From positions 1 to 44,767 of the forward strand of contig JAHQWA010000183.1 of NCBI GenBank assembly GCA_019634045.1: 44,767 nt of DNA, written 5' to 3'. Both the position numbers and the translations under genes were made by a program. The DNA comes from Saprospiraceae bacterium. Its GTDB lineage: Bacteria > Bacteroidota > Bacteroidia > Chitinophagales > Saprospiraceae. The notes under the pieces are model-generated. The model saw nothing but the letters and a program-made list of their open reading frames with translations, had not been told where the DNA came from and made no database searches. This document shows, piece by piece, positions 8,147 through 15,451 of the stretch. Position 1 is the first letter of the stretch; each line of letters opens with the position of its first letter.

Positions 8147-10462
8147 CTATTTACTGATGTAAGCCTCAAAGTATTTGCATTTAGATCTGATTAGTTGATA
8201 CATATCTGTATCTGAATAATTTTCTCTTAACAAGGCGAAGTTTTCTCTTAAAGGAGCAGTGCCAGCAGGAGTATCTACAAAATACGCGTTTTGCTCGCAC
8301 TTTGCGGCCATAAAGAGTGCTTTTGCCGTGATTTCCCGGTCGATGGCTGTAATTCTTGCTCGTTCGAAGTAAAGTCGGGCTACGGAGCAGTCAAAGAACT
8401 CTTTGTTGCCAAGTGGAAATTGCGGATGAGAAACGACATAATTTCCACTTCCTCGCCGGAGGCGCTGCATACTGGCTCCGCTTCTGTATAAGTCTAGCAT
8501 TTTCCAACTGTAACCAAAGTAAGTCATGTTGTAAAAGGCTAGGCCTAGACGGTAATAGATCTCTGCAGCTTTGTCCCGATCTTGCTCCGCTTCAGCCATA
8601 TACTCCATACGAACCATATCCTGTAACACCTCTCCCTTGTTGAAGACCTGCACATCGGTAGGCAGGGAATAGCGGATCGTATCCTTAAACTGTTCTAAGT
8701 AAGGATAGAAGAGGCCAAAGTTATCCCAGTTTTCTAAAGGTATTCGCTTGTAGGTTTCCAAGGCTTTTTCGATCTCTCCTCGACTTAGGAAATGATTGGT
8801 TTTAAGATTTAGGAGGTCTTCTTCTATGGTGCTGCCATCTGGTTTTAATACCAGTGATCTCTCGAAGCGGTTTGCTGATTCATTCCGGCAGATCTCTAAC
8901 AAATTATCGACCATTCTTTCTCCGGAATTGATTTTTAGGTCTTTGATGGAGTACTGCGCCAAGAAGGCTTTCCCTGCATCGCCAGATTCGCGGTACAACT
9001 TGGTTAATTTATCCCGCATGAAATCTGGAAAATCTGAAAATTCGCGATATACCTCACTGGTCCGTTGAATTTCTGCGGCTTGATCTTCTATTTCACTTTC
9101 AGCTTTCGCCCAATCACTAATTTGTAGGGCGAGTTCAAAGGCTTCCAGTTGATTGATGAGGGTATCGTTTTCGGTAAGATCCCTGACCTCATTGAAGCTC
9201 TGAGCGGCGAAGTAGTAATTTCCGGCTAATAACTCCAAATATCCTTCAGCAAGTTTCCATATCTCGGGTCTATCCATTAAGCCATCATCTTCAATCTCGC
9301 GGATAAACTTCTGGAGCTCAATAACTTTCTCTCCAGCGTCTGGCCGGGGAATGTTATGGAGTCTTTCATTTTGCCTTCTGCGGTTATTGAAATCCAACCC
9401 TAGTAGATCTTTCTCCAACCTCTTAATCTCTCTCAGTAGCAATAACTCTAGGTTTTCATTGGTCGGTTCGTAGCGGTAGATATTTCGCATTTCCTCCACC
9501 AACTTGGCGTTTTGAGACTCTGCCCGTAGCACGTGTAGTACCGCCCGCTCATGATTGTCTTTGCACATCAGCAAGCATTCTTCCCAATCTTGATCCGTTT
9601 TTATCGTGAAGCTTTGAAAGGCTGAATAGCGTTTGCTTGGGCATTTGTCAAAAATCTGGGAGAATAAATAAGCCGCACGAACGGTTTGTCCGACTTCAAG
9701 CAATGCACCAGCATAATGCCCTAAAACCCAGTATTCAATCAGACTAGGGTCATTGTCTACCTTCGGCATGAGATACTCATATAAAGCTATTGTCTGCCGA
9801 TAATTCTTCATATAATGAGCTAGGCGAACAATTTGATACACATAGCGGAGTCGAAAATATTCAGACTTGGTGCGTTTGAAAAGCACTTGTCCTTGCTCGA
9901 TCAAATTCTCCATCTCATTAAGATCTTTTTGATCCGTTTCCCAAGACCTTCGAGAAGTAGCATGGGGCTCACATTGTTTGGCAAAGATCAAGTAGTCTAT
10001 AGCTTCGGCACATTTATAGCGATAGAGGTAGCGAGCAAAAGTATTGGAGGATAGGGGAGGGCCGAGCGCACTCCAAGGCAGTAATTCTCCTTCAATGGTA
10101 GATCTAAGTTCGTTTAGATCCCGAATGCTAGCGGCATACACGATATAGTCAATATCTGCTTTGCTAGGTACTTCACAATAGCGTTCCCACCATTCATTAA
10201 TGTTTTGTTGTTCCTGTACCGTTTTGTGTCCTGGATATAGTTCAAAAACCTTGGCAAAGCCCAAGGTAAAGGGAGCATAGGGCGATTTCAGCTTGGCTAT
10301 GTCGGGTTTAAGAAAAGAGTAACCGTGAAATTGGGTGCTAATAGGGCCACAATCTGTCGAACTGGGTAGTGGAATGAGAAGGATCAGGAGAAGAGTCAAA
10401 ATTCCTGATCGGAGTATTCGATAGGTATAACAATTAGTAGAAGAATCGCTGTTCCTGGGCAT
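8147..10462 (-). CDS. Large secreted helical-repeat (TPR-like) protein, unknown function
   Basis: With the ATG at 10462 the product has 771 residues and an N-terminal export signal (a long hydrophobic run LTLLLILLIPLP before SSTDCGP). An earlier ATG at 10549 would place the signal internally and overlap the upstream gene by 47 bases, so it is less likely. The Cys in TDCGP lacks a normal lipobox, which favours cleavage by signal peptidase I. The remainder is almost all helical, with pairs such as YVYQIVRLAHYMKNYRQTIA and YEYLMPKV resembling TPR hairpins, and many Asp/Glu/Arg. I cannot name a family. It is the middle gene of a three-gene exported operon, downstream of a lipoprotein; a shared envelope function is inferred. 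Confidence 0.75.
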   Translation of the reverse strand: MPRNSDSSTNCYTYRILRSGILTLLLILLIPLPSSTDCGPISTQFHGYSFLKPDIAKLKSPYAPFTLGFAKVFELYPGHKTVQEQQNINEWWERYCEVPSKADIDYIVYAASIRDLNELRSTIEGELLPWSALGPPLSSNTFARYLYRYKCAEAIDYLIFAKQCEPHATSRRSWETDQKDLNEMENLIEQGQVLFKRTKSEYFRLRYVYQIVRLAHYMKNYRQTIALYEYLMPKVDNDPSLIEYWVLGHYAGALLEVGQTVRAAYLFSQIFDKCPSKRYSAFQSFTIKTDQDWEECLLMCKDNHERAVLHVLRAESQNAKLVEEMRNIYRYEPTNENLELLLLREIKRLEKDLLGLDFNNRRRQNERLHNIPRPDAGEKVIELQKFIREIEDDGLMDRPEIWKLAEGYLELLAGNYYFAAQSFNEVRDLTENDTLINQLEAFELALQISDWAKAESEIEDQAAEIQRTSEVYREFSDFPDFMRDKLTKLYRESGDAGKAFLAQYSIKDLKINSGERMVDNLLEICRNESANRFERSLVLKPDGSTIEEDLLNLKTNHFLSRGEIEKALETYKRIPLENWDNFGLFYPYLEQFKDTIRYSLPTDVQVFNKGEVLQDMVRMEYMAEAEQDRDKAAEIYYRLGLAFYNMTYFGYSWKMLDLYRSGASMQRLRRGSGNYVVSHPQFPLGNKEFFDCSVARLYFERARITAIDREITAKALFMAAKCEQNAYFVDTPAGTAPLRENFALLRENYSDTDMYQLIRSKCKYFEAYISK

Positions 10463-10502
10463 ATCGGGTAGTAGTAAGGGTGATGAGTTCAAGCCTATAT
10501 GA

Positions 10503-11606
10503 CTACTCTCTTTGTTCAAACTGTTCAGCCAAACTGGATAAAGCCTCATAAGGAAATCTCCTTAAGATGGGCATATCCAGATGATAATAAGCTAATGTAA
10601 AGCTTTTCCGTGGAAAATAACTCTTTAGCATTTCAACAGCTTTCTGTAGATCCGCTAGCTCACTAACTTCCAGCCGGAATTGATCTCCTTTGTATAGATA
10701 GTAGCCGTTGAGGTAAGTGCTTTTGATTACTTGGACGTGTGTATTATCAATCCATGCGAAACGCGAAGTGTCCTGCAATTGCTCTAGCCCAAGTTCATTG
10801 ATGAGTCTGATCATCTGTCCATCTCGAAATAGAACACCCCACCTGAACAATGGGAGCGCCAGATCCAAGGGAATAGGGTAGGGGGAGGCCGGGCTTATAT
10901 ACTGAGCAGCTATTTCTAGGTTAAGAATAGAGTTAGGTTCACTCCACTGCGTGACTTCTCCCATATTATAAAACATCAGCATGCCTCGGTCTACGGGAGG
11001 AATGCCCGTTTGATCTGGATATTTCAATTGGTGCAAACGAATCGTAGCGCTAAGGAGCTGGTCCGTACGGAGGTATTGGTTCTTAAGTGTATGCAAGAGA
11101 AGAAAATAGCTATTTCGGGTCTGTTGTGACCAGTCGCAGTCGATTTGTATTTCGGGTATGACAGGAGATCCCAGTTGTTGACTTAATTTTTCGATGAGTT
11201 GATGAAGGCGTTGTGCTAATTGTTTCACTTGAGGCTCTTCTAGCTTAAGAAGGCTCCGGTTGGTAATGAAGACCGTTGGAACAATTGTATCCGGAACAAA
11301 GCTATTGCTATCGACTTGGAGGCGAGCTAAAGGAAAAGGCTCGGAATTCTCCCCTTTTTTATCAATATCAAAGAATTTAAGATATAATTTGCGTGCTTTT
11401 AGGCTATCCAGATGTGTTTTTTCTGTGTCGGATAGCTCCAATCTAGTCTGCCAGTGATAGTACGCTGGAGTGACTTGAAAAGGGGGACTCTTTATTTTTT
11501 CAGACAGAGTACTTTGACAGGCTGTTAAACAAAAACAGCAAAAAATGAGTTTGTAGATAGAGTTAAAATTTTTTTTTGTTGGGTATACGTTATGTTTCTT
11601 TTGCAC
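10503..11606 (-). CDS. Lipoprotein with glycosidase-like barrel features, unknown function
   Basis: A 367-residue protein with a lipobox CLTAC at Cys30. The body has features expected of a TIM-barrel glycosidase-like fold: an early strand ARKLYLKFFDID (71-82), the strand-end acidic motif EIQIDCDWS (152-160) followed by TRNSYFLLLHTLK, and RGMLMFYNMGEV (207-218). The pattern IQIDCDW..QTR..Y recalls DUF3142-type proteins, which are themselves uncharacterised, so this is a fold-level suggestion. It is the first gene of the minus-strand operon, 40 bases ahead of the large helical-repeat gene, and divergent from the lytic transglycosylase. No clear TAnnTTTG promoter was found upstream. Confidence 0.72.
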   Translation of the reverse strand: MQKKHNVYPTKKNFNSIYKLIFCCFCLTACQSTLSEKIKSPPFQVTPAYYHWQTRLELSDTEKTHLDSLKARKLYLKFFDIDKKGENSEPFPLARLQVDSNSFVPDTIVPTVFITNRSLLKLEEPQVKQLAQRLHQLIEKLSQQLGSPVIPEIQIDCDWSQQTRNSYFLLLHTLKNQYLRTDQLLSATIRLHQLKYPDQTGIPPVDRGMLMFYNMGEVTQWSEPNSILNLEIAAQYISPASPYPIPLDLALPLFRWGVLFRDGQMIRLINELGLEQLQDTSRFAWIDNTHVQVIKSTYLNGYYLYKGDQFRLEVSELADLQKAVEMLKSYFPRKSFTLAYYHLDMPILRRFPYEALSSLAEQFEQRE

Positions 11607-11776
11607 TTACAGAACTTTAAGGTTTACAATAATTTAGCATATTTAACTAAGCCTTATTCCTATCCAACTAGCACGAATTTGACCTTTCCCTAAAAGTATG
11701 GAGGTAACTTTCCCAAAAAAAGGCCCGTATAATAAGACCTGTCCTAACCCCCCTAAGAAACAATAGTGAAAACTTT

Positions 11777-11784
11777 TATCTTTG
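11777..11784 (+). promoter_or_regulatory. Promoter -7 element for the lytic transglycosylase gene
   Basis: TATCTTTG is an exact TAnnTTTG match. It overlaps the alternative upstream TTG codon at 11782, which supports the ATG at 11809 as the real start with a leader of about 18 bases. No TTG lies at the usual -33 distance. Confidence 0.45.
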
Positions 11785-11808
11785 ACCCGCTCAAATAACC
11801 CTGGCAAT

Positions 11809-13242
11809 ATGCAGCTTTTTACCCGACGGTGCTTATCTCTTTTTGTTCTCTGGAGCATCTACTCAGTTTCTGCCTATGCTACTTCTACGACCCCGGTATT
11901 TGATGAAGAAGTCATCAAAGAAAGATTAGATACTTTATCTGATGGTGTGGTTGCTCCAAAATACGTTACCGCGGTTAAGGGGTACCTGAAAGGATATCTG
12001 GTTCGTAATCGTAAGAATTCCGAAAGGATTTTAGGAAGAACGGTTCTATATTTTCCCATCTTTGAACACTATCTCAAGGAGCACGGCTTACCTGATGATC
12101 TCAAGTATTTAGCCGTTGTAGAGTCCGCTTTAAAGCCCCGAGCCACCTCGAGGGTAGGAGCCGGCGGTTTATGGCAGTTTATGCCAGCTACAGGAAGATC
12201 CATGGGATTGGATATTAATTCGCAAGTCGATGAACGATGGGATCCGCACAAATCTACCGAGGCCGCTATGCGGTATCTCAATAAGCAATACAAAAGGTTT
12301 GATGATTGGGCCTTGGCGCTGGCCGCCTATAATTCAGGTTCAGGTCGAGTGCGGCGAGCCATCAAGAGGGGGAGAAGCAAAAACTTCTGGCGCATTCAGC
12401 GCTTTTTGCCTCGAGAAACCCGCAATTATGTTCCGGCTTTTATTGCAGCCAACTATATGCTTAATTACTACGAAGAGCATGGGTTGGTGCCAGAATATCC
12501 AGATTTGGATATCCAGATTACGGAGACCATCAAGATTTACAACTCTATTTCTTTCTATCGCGTTGCCCAACTGACGGAACTTCCCTTGGAGATTATAGAA
12601 ACGCTTAACCCTTCTTACAAGCGAGGGCGCGTTCCTACCCATGCTGAAGGCCATTATTTGACCCTGCCTAAACGCGTAATGCCGGCGGTGAAGGACTTTT
12701 TAGAGGCGCAGCGACCAGATGGGGCTTTTGATAGCCATGTCTTCAGTAGCCCCGTATTTGTGGAGGCTCCGGCCAAGCGATTTACTAATGCCAAATACAT
12801 CAAAAGTATCTACATCGTTAGAGGCGGACAAACCTTGACTTCAATTGCTAAGGAAGTGGGGGTTTCAGTGCAGCAATTGAAAATGTGGAATACATTGAGG
12901 ACCTCGGATATACAAGCTGGTCAGGAATTGATTTTATATTTCCCAAAATCCTTCAAGCGATTTCGGCCGATCAAACCAATCGCTATCATGGAAGAAATAC
13001 CTGATGTGCCTTTGGAAGAACTGGAACATATAGGCCTGAGAAATCCTTCTCTCATTCATGTCGGTCGCCGATTTGAATACTACTATGTGACACGTAAGGA
13101 GAAACCTTCTGCTATAGCTAACCGAATTCCTGGACTTAACTACAGCAAACTCATGCTGCTGAATGGTTGGCAAAAGGATCGGCCGCTGAAGCCCGGTACT
13201 TTAGTGAAGGTGCGAAGGGTGGGAAGTGAGTCGGATGATTAG
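11809..13242 (+). CDS. LysM-containing membrane-bound lytic murein transglycosylase (MltD-like)
   Basis: A 477-residue exported enzyme that cleaves the MurNAc-GlcNAc bond of peptidoglycan with formation of 1,6-anhydro-MurNAc. The signal peptide covers about residues 1-25. The SLT domain has the catalytic Glu105 in LAVVESAL, then GLWQFMPATG (120-129) and AAYNSG (172-177), the order seen in family 1D enzymes. Two LysM peptidoglycan-binding modules follow, at about 334-378 (YIVRGGQTLTSIAKEVGV) and 424-469. The ATG at 11809 is preferred over the TTG at 11782 because the latter lies inside the promoter element. It is divergent from the exported-protein operon and has its own terminator, so it is monocistronic. 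Confidence 0.92.
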   Translation: MQLFTRRCLSLFVLWSIYSVSAYATSTTPVFDEEVIKERLDTLSDGVVAPKYVTAVKGYLKGYLVRNRKNSERILGRTVLYFPIFEHYLKEHGLPDDLKYLAVVESALKPRATSRVGAGGLWQFMPATGRSMGLDINSQVDERWDPHKSTEAAMRYLNKQYKRFDDWALALAAYNSGSGRVRRAIKRGRSKNFWRIQRFLPRETRNYVPAFIAANYMLNYYEEHGLVPEYPDLDIQITETIKIYNSISFYRVAQLTELPLEIIETLNPSYKRGRVPTHAEGHYLTLPKRVMPAVKDFLEAQRPDGAFDSHVFSSPVFVEAPAKRFTNAKYIKSIYIVRGGQTLTSIAKEVGVSVQQLKMWNTLRTSDIQAGQELILYFPKSFKRFRPIKPIAIMEEIPDVPLEELEHIGLRNPSLIHVGRRFEYYYVTRKEKPSAIANRIPGLNYSKLMLLNGWQKDRPLKPGTLVKVRRVGSESDD

Positions 13243-13269
13243 AGATAATATTTCCTAGCTAAAACGCAC

Positions 13270-13310
13270 AAAAAGGGCCGCTTTTGATGAAGCGGCCCTT
13301 TTTGTTTTTT
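13270..13310 (+). terminator. Intrinsic terminator of the lytic transglycosylase gene
   Basis: A 14-bp perfect stem AAAAAGGGCCGCTT (13270-13283) with its complement at 13290-13303, a 6-base loop, then G and six T. It starts 28 bases after the stop. The A tract on the left would allow function on the minus strand too, but no minus-strand gene ends here. Confidence 0.88.
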
Positions 13311-13760
13311 AGGATTGTGTTGCAGTTGCAAAATACATCCTGGAAAATGATGTAACTCTCAATAGCTCTCCTATTAATTATTAAAAATTAAATTTTTTTC
13401 TACTTTTTGGCAATAAGCGTGAAAGTTGCAACGTTTCTTTTCTGAATTTTGCATAGTTAACAACTCCAAATACTCCTAGCAAACGTTAACTATACACCTA
13501 AAATTAACTATTAACTAAACCTCCTTACCTAGCGAAGCAAAATTTTACAATTAAAGATTTAATCCGACTCCCAATTGAATTCCTGTTCAGGACAACCTGT
13601 GGGATGCTAGGAGAAAACTACAGTCCTTTTAGGAGGAAAATTACACGAAAATAAATAAGGATTCAGGCTTAAGAGTGGTCAAACCTTGCGTTGACGGTTG
13701 TACTATATTGGCAACTTGAAAGTAGGGTAGTCTAGACCTCCCCTTAAAACCAGCCAGGCA

Positions 13761-13768
13761 TAACTTTG
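13761..13768 (+). promoter_or_regulatory. Promoter-like -7 element upstream of RNA candidate
   Basis: TAACTTTG matches TAnnTTTG exactly. No TTG is found at the -33 distance. The expected transcript start is near 13775, just before the GGTCTTC arm of the RNA candidate. Confidence 0.35.
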
Positions 13769-13774
13769 ACAAAG

Positions 13775-13938
13775 CCGCAAAACATGGTCTTCGTAGTCAA
13801 AAAATAATGTCCTCAAACAGCTTTTTTAAGCTACAATCCCTTTTTCGAAAACCAAGTATTGGTCCCCAATAGACCATTTGAAGACCCCGATGACAATTTG
13901 AAAACTGATGGTCCAGTCAGGACCATCTTCTTTTGTCC
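13775..13938 (+). ncRNA. Candidate structured small RNA (GGTC/GACC-rich)
   Basis: A run of about 160 bases after a TAACTTTG element. GGTCTTC (13786-13792) pairs with GAAGACC (13880-13886) and encloses two hairpins: AGCTT/AAGCT (13819-13823 with 13828-13832) and TGGTC/GACCA (13860-13864 with 13872-13876). It ends in a terminator-like hairpin GATGGTCC/GGACCATC with TTCTTTT. The GGTC core and its complement occur six times in 140 bases, so alternative pairings are possible, as in an attenuator. No protein is encoded. The alternative is a decayed or mobile repeat. I recognise no known RNA family. Confidence 0.38.
13907..13934 (+). terminator. Terminator-like hairpin at end of RNA candidate
   Basis: GATGGTCC (13907-13914) and GGACCATC (13920-13927) form a perfect 8-bp stem with a 5-base loop, followed by TTCTTTT. 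The T tract is interrupted, so termination may be partial. Confidence 0.5.
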
Positions 13939-14031
13939 ATTGAGAGAGTAGTTTGAACCATCAGCGGCGGTGAGGAGGCTTAAGGGCACAAGCCCCTGCC
14001 GCTGCGTTTTCAACTACTGCTCTCAATGGAC
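13935..14031. repeat. Imperfect long inverted repeat
   Basis: The left arm begins GTCCATTGAGAGAGTAGTTT (13935) and runs to GGCTT at 13981; the right arm runs from AAGCC (13990) to CTACTGCTCTCAATGGAC ending at 14031. The outer 12 bases match perfectly, then AGTAGTT with one inserted base, a mismatched section, CAGCGGC, and GGCTT at the tip around an 8-base loop. Arms of about 45 bases with no coding sequence inside resemble a REP- or MITE-type element or a large hairpin after the RNA candidate. Target-site duplications are not evident. Confidence 0.75.
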
Positions 14032-14099
14032 GTTTTTATTTCCTTTCTACCATTCGTCACCTCAATTTTTCCAGTTATCCCTTTATTCCGTAGCAGTGG

Positions 14100-14130
14100 T
14101 TGTCATTTTTGTATCTTTTGGTTACATTTG
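14100..14130 (+). promoter_or_regulatory. Promoter of the DUF937 gene
   Basis: TTG at 14100-14102 and TACATTTG at 14123-14130 are separated by 20 bases, the classic Bacteroidota -33/-7 arrangement. The transcript should start near 14137, giving a leader of about 80 bases. Confidence 0.55.
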
Positions 14131-14218
14131 GAAAGATGCCGCCAAAGGTAATTGAATAACAACTTTTTACTTTTAGCGTATAACCCACAAAATTCTTCAT
14201 CAAAAATTTCATTTGGGT

Positions 14219-14857
14219 ATGGATATTATGAATTTACTTCAGGGCCAATTATCTGAAGGTGTCTTGGATCAACTCACCCAACAAATTGGAGCTTCCGATA
14301 AAAAGCAGACTGCTGCTGCAACTGCTGGAATCATGAACACCTTGGTTGGTGCTTTGGCGAAAAATGCCTCGAATCCTGAAGGTGCGCAGTCACTCAGCAA
14401 TGCTTTGGATCGTGATCACGATGGTAGTGTGCTGGACAATGTAATGGATATGTTCACAGGTGGTGGACAAACAGCTCAGCCTCAGCAAAATAGCCGCGCG
14501 CTGAATGGTTCAGGAATCTTGAATCATATCTTGGGAGATCGCCAGGGTGGAGCCATTGACATGATCAGTCAGCTTAGCGGACTGGATTCAGGAAAGACGG
14601 GCAGTCTGATGACGATGTTAGCTCCCATGTTGATGGGCGCACTAGGTAAGCAGAAGCGTCAGCAAGGATTAGACGTTGGAGGTTTGGCGAATTTGCTTAC
14701 TGGAACAGTAACGCAGGAAAACCAGTCTTCTCAGAATCCAACCATGAGCCTAGTTACTCGATTTTTGGATAGCGATGGTGATGGTAGCATTACGGATGAT
14801 GTAGCCAGCATTGGCATGAAGCTACTGGGCGGTTTATTTGGCCGTAAAAGAAGATAG
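14219..14857 (+). CDS. DUF937 domain protein with two Asp-rich calcium-loop-like motifs
   Basis: A 212-residue cytoplasmic-looking protein (no signal peptide). The body is a DUF937 domain: a helical N-terminus (MNLLQGQLSEGVLDQL), Ala-rich helices with KKQTAAATAGIMNTLVGAL, and a second helical repeat with MLAPMLMGALG. Two loops of the DxDxDGSxxDD type occur at about 64-73 (DRDHDGSVLD) and 184-194 (DSDGDGSITDD); each resembles an EF-hand or dockerin calcium loop, though binding is only inferred. It ends in a basic GLFGRKRR tail. ATG 14219 is chosen over an upstream TTG; ATG 14228 is also possible. It has its own promoter and a strong terminator. The function of DUF937 is poorly known. Confidence 0.85.
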   Translation: MDIMNLLQGQLSEGVLDQLTQQIGASDKKQTAAATAGIMNTLVGALAKNASNPEGAQSLSNALDRDHDGSVLDNVMDMFTGGGQTAQPQQNSRALNGSGILNHILGDRQGGAIDMISQLSGLDSGKTGSLMTMLAPMLMGALGKQKRQQGLDVGGLANLLTGTVTQENQSSQNPTMSLVTRFLDSDGDGSITDDVASIGMKLLGGLFGRKRR

Positions 14858-14909
14858 TATCAGATTATTCTGAAAGCTACTGAAACTTAGTAGGTAGCTT
14901 ATTACATAC

Positions 14910-14969
14910 AAAGGAGTCATTCCGACAAGAAAGTCTAATTGCAGACTTGTGTGGAATGACTCCTTTTTT
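14910..14969 (+). terminator. Intrinsic terminator of the DUF937 gene
   Basis: AAAGGAGTCATTCC (14910-14923) pairs perfectly with GGAATGACTCCTTT (14953-14966), and an inner AAGTCT/AGACTT stem extends the hairpin; six T follow from 14964. It lies 52 bases after the stop. Confidence 0.85.
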
Positions 14970-15095
14970 GCGAGTCGTTGTAAAGTTGATCTACGGATGT
15001 ACGTTCGAGACACCCGTTCAACTTACACGAATAACGGGTGATATGCTAGAATAAGGCTTTCATTGCAATTGGGATGTCCCATGCAAGTAAAGGTC

Positions 15096-15314
15096 TTAAG
15101 CGTTTTCTTTCTCCTTCTCTTTTCTTTCCGCCTCCTTGATTCCTTCCTTCAACTCACTTTCGATAGTAGATCGAGCTGTGTTAAATTCTCTGATGCCTTT
15201 GCCAATTCCTTTCATTAGTTCAGGGATTTTCTTTCCACCGAACAACAACAAGATCGCAAAGAAAATAACCAACATCTCGGGCCCTAAAAAATTGAACAGC
15301 AATAAAGCTTTCAT
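15096..15314 (-). CDS. tatA: Sec-independent protein translocase TatA/TatE
   Basis: A 72-residue protein with the complete TatA layout: a short N-terminus, one transmembrane helix ([18 protein letters not shown]), the hinge and amphipathic helix [20 protein letters not shown], and a charged Glu/Lys tail. TatA oligomers form the pore through which TatC-recruited folded proteins cross the inner membrane. The FGG hinge and single short amphipathic helix favour TatA over TatB. tatC is not adjacent. It has its own promoter-like element 23-30 bases upstream. Confidence 0.93.
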   Translation of the reverse strand: MKALLLFNFLGPEMLVIFFAILLLFGGKKIPELMKGIGKGIREFNTARSTIESELKEGIKEAERKEKEKENA

Positions 15315-15336
15315 ATCTCTGTTTTTTAATGATTTA

Positions 15337-15344
15337 CAAAAGTA
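15337..15344 (-). promoter_or_regulatory. Promoter -7 element for tatA
   Basis: Reads TACTTTTG on the minus strand, an exact TAnnTTTG match, giving a leader of about 16 bases. No TTG at the -33 distance. Confidence 0.45.
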
Positions 15345-15451
15345 ACAACTTAAGCAGACAATTTGGCGAGGGGCTTAGCCCTTACTATACCAAAAATCTT
15401 GCCTTTTATGTTTCATCTACCTCTATACTAACGATATTTTGTAGCATTTCC

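Larger units (their letters stand above)
13311..14099. other. Long gene-free region with RNA-like structure and inverted repeats
   Basis: About 790 bases without a supported protein gene. The left part (13311-13760) is AT-rich; it holds a perfect 9-bp inverted pair ATAGTTAAC (13453-13461) and GTTAACTAT (13485-13493) just after a near-consensus promoter element GAATTTTG (13444-13451), but no terminator nearby. The right part holds the RNA candidate and the long inverted repeat described separately. Short reading frames over the repeat follow from its palindromic sequence. Confidence 0.6.

Noticed and set aside
13453..13613. Complementary pairs ATAGTTAAC/GTTAACTAT and CTCCTAGCA/TGCTAGGAG that could frame another structured RNA.
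   Set aside because: A 9-bp match over this distance is not rare in AT-rich DNA, the two pairs are mutually awkward, and no terminator follows.
13831..14155. Two 60-residue frames on opposite strands over the inverted repeat.
   Set aside because: They follow from the palindromic sequence and have no protein-like features or start signals.
15010..15090. Two hairpins downstream of tatA (CACCCGTT/AACGGGTG and TTGCA/TGCAA around TTGGGA).
   Set aside because: Neither has a T tract on the minus strand, so they cannot be called tatA terminators, and no other role is apparent.
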